This document shows positions 12,412 through 12,992 of a stretch of 12,992 nucleotides of DNA, in pieces. Below the pieces are notes generated by a model. The model did no database searches and had not been told where the DNA came from. It saw nothing but the letters and a program-made list of their open reading frames with translations. The DNA comes from Chloroflexota bacterium (GTDB taxonomy: Bacteria; Chloroflexota; Ktedonobacteria; Ktedonobacterales; Ktedonobacteraceae): contig VBHS01000233.1 of NCBI GenBank assembly GCA_005881295.1, forward strand, positions 1 to 12,992, written 5' to 3'. Numbering within the stretch: the first letter of the stretch is position 1; each line of letters starts with the position of its first letter. The translations under genes and the position numbers were made by a program.

Positions 12412-12992
12412 TCAACCGTTGCCTCGCGCCTCATCAGCGAATCGCATGATGTAGCTCTCTAGCTCGGGATCGGTTGCAAGCCGTCTGTGAACAACAGCAG
12501 GTTTTACAATACCTACTTCTGTCAGATCATCCAGATGATTTAACCCCACTGACCCGACCATCAGACGTTCAAACATTGCATCCTCCTCCATCAAAGCCTG
12601 AGATACCGCGAGGAAGCCTCGTAGATAGACCGTATCTTTTGTAGAGCAGATGCCAGGGTGGACAAGGTGTGTCACGCCTCGCCATGTGCGAAGACAGCGG
12701 CTTTGTGCATTCTTTCGTGCATCTTCTCGGATCTCTGCTACTGTCAAACCTCTTCCTGCTAGAAGACTTCGTAGCACGTTTACTGACTCTAAAAACATGA
12801 GCAAACGTGTGAAGGTGAACGGTTCGCAAATTACCCCAGAAGCCAGCCCCGTAGCAAGCGTACCAATCCAGGTTTTATTGGGTTTGCTGGCAGAGCTCTG
12901 TTGGGCGACCTCCTGGGCATAAGAGATGGCCAGGCCTTCCTCTGTATCAAGGAAGCCCTGCAAACCAATAGAAAGCAGTGCCAAAGAAGACT
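12412..12992 (-). CDS. DUF1704/MATCAP-type (tyrosine/phenylalanine carboxypeptidase-like) protein, 5' end outside the window
   Basis: The last 193 or so codons of a gene entering from the right edge. The C-terminal signature of the PF08014/TIGR02421 family (flavohemoglobin expression-modulating QEGLA motif proteins; human MATCAP relatives) is clear. LLSIGLQGFLDTEEGLAISY holds EEGLA in place of QEGLA. A helical segment, ANGLAS-like in its position (GLASGVICEPFTFTRLLMFL), comes next. Then comes CLRTWRGVTHLVHPGICSTK followed by DTVYLRGFLAVSQALMEED, which matches the family's RVFRG...LTKDxxYLRGL block. The end reads LMVGSVGLNHLDDLTEVGIV. The zinc-binding HExxH motif should lie just upstream, off the window, and cannot be checked here. 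The family comprises metallopeptidases that trim C-terminal aromatic residues; the bacterial role is unsettled. The acidic microprotein gene follows 69 nt downstream. Confidence 0.8.
   Translation of the reverse strand, partial: SSLALLSIGLQGFLDTEEGLAISYAQEVAQQSSASKPNKTWIGTLATGLASGVICEPFTFTRLLMFLESVNVLRSLLAGRGLTVAEIREDARKNAQSRCLRTWRGVTHLVHPGICSTKDTVYLRGFLAVSQALMEEDAMFERLMVGSVGLNHLDDLTEVGIVKPAVVHRRLATDPELESYIMRFADEARGNG

Noticed and set aside
1..12992. tRNA, rRNA or CRISPR array
   Set aside because: No regularly spaced repeats and no cloverleaf or rRNA-like segments were recognised on either strand by reading; a covariance-model scan was not possible here.

Overview
The window looks like accessory chromosome from a soil-type filamentous Chloroflexota, most likely Ktedonobacteria. 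This is an inference from protein style: SMI1/KNR4 paralogs, a holin-like/phosphodiesterase fusion, a DUF4239 protein, an orphan ECF sigma factor, and many decayed insertion sequences of the IS66, IS1, IS6, IS630 and rve types. No rRNA, tRNA or CRISPR array was seen, and base composition is moderate. About half of the window is intact genes and half is an insertion-sequence graveyard with pseudogenes.

Layout. 1-1944 (+): a two-helix membrane protein, a leader region with a possible CsrA relic, and a four-helix DUF4239 (bestrophin-like) protein behind a strong ribosome site and a 16-bp perfect palindrome. 1990-3740: a dead IS66 transposase (-) abutting a dead rve-type integrase (+). 3722-4573 (-): a small acidic CxxC protein followed by a multi-pass membrane gene that has lost an internal piece. 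4988-5419 (-): a dead IS1-type transposase that abuts the 3' end of a DUF3846-like gene. 5438-7858 (-): a 686-residue membrane-anchored alkaline-phosphatase-superfamily protein, followed 48 nt later by the DUF3846-like gene. 7983-8725 (-): 5' fragment of an IS6 transposase next to an internally deleted IS630 transposase. 8922-9140 (-): a small hypothetical protein. 9546-10178 (+): an ECF-type sigma factor with no visible anti-sigma gene. 10270-11740 (-): two tandem SMI1/KNR4 paralogs, one split by an in-frame TAA. 11888-12193 (+): a lipoyl-domain-like protein without the acceptor lysine. 12268-12992 (-): a 24-27-residue very acidic microprotein directly downstream of a DUF1704/MATCAP-type carboxypeptidase gene that runs off the window.

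How the genes may work together. The phosphodiesterase and DUF3846-like genes could form one transcription unit. The SMI1 pair arose by duplication and one copy has decayed. The most interesting locus is the right end: a peptidase whose eukaryotic relatives trim acidic tubulin tails sits upstream of a tiny gene for an acidic-tailed peptide. They share a strand, a short gap and a common downstream hairpin. This pairing is an inference and is the best candidate for an undescribed system here.

Decay signature. At least five in-frame stops in otherwise recognisable genes (2484, 2850, 2916, 3272, 10477) can each be explained by a single C-to-T change of CAG, CAA or CGA. This suggests slow pseudogenisation rather than sequencing error.
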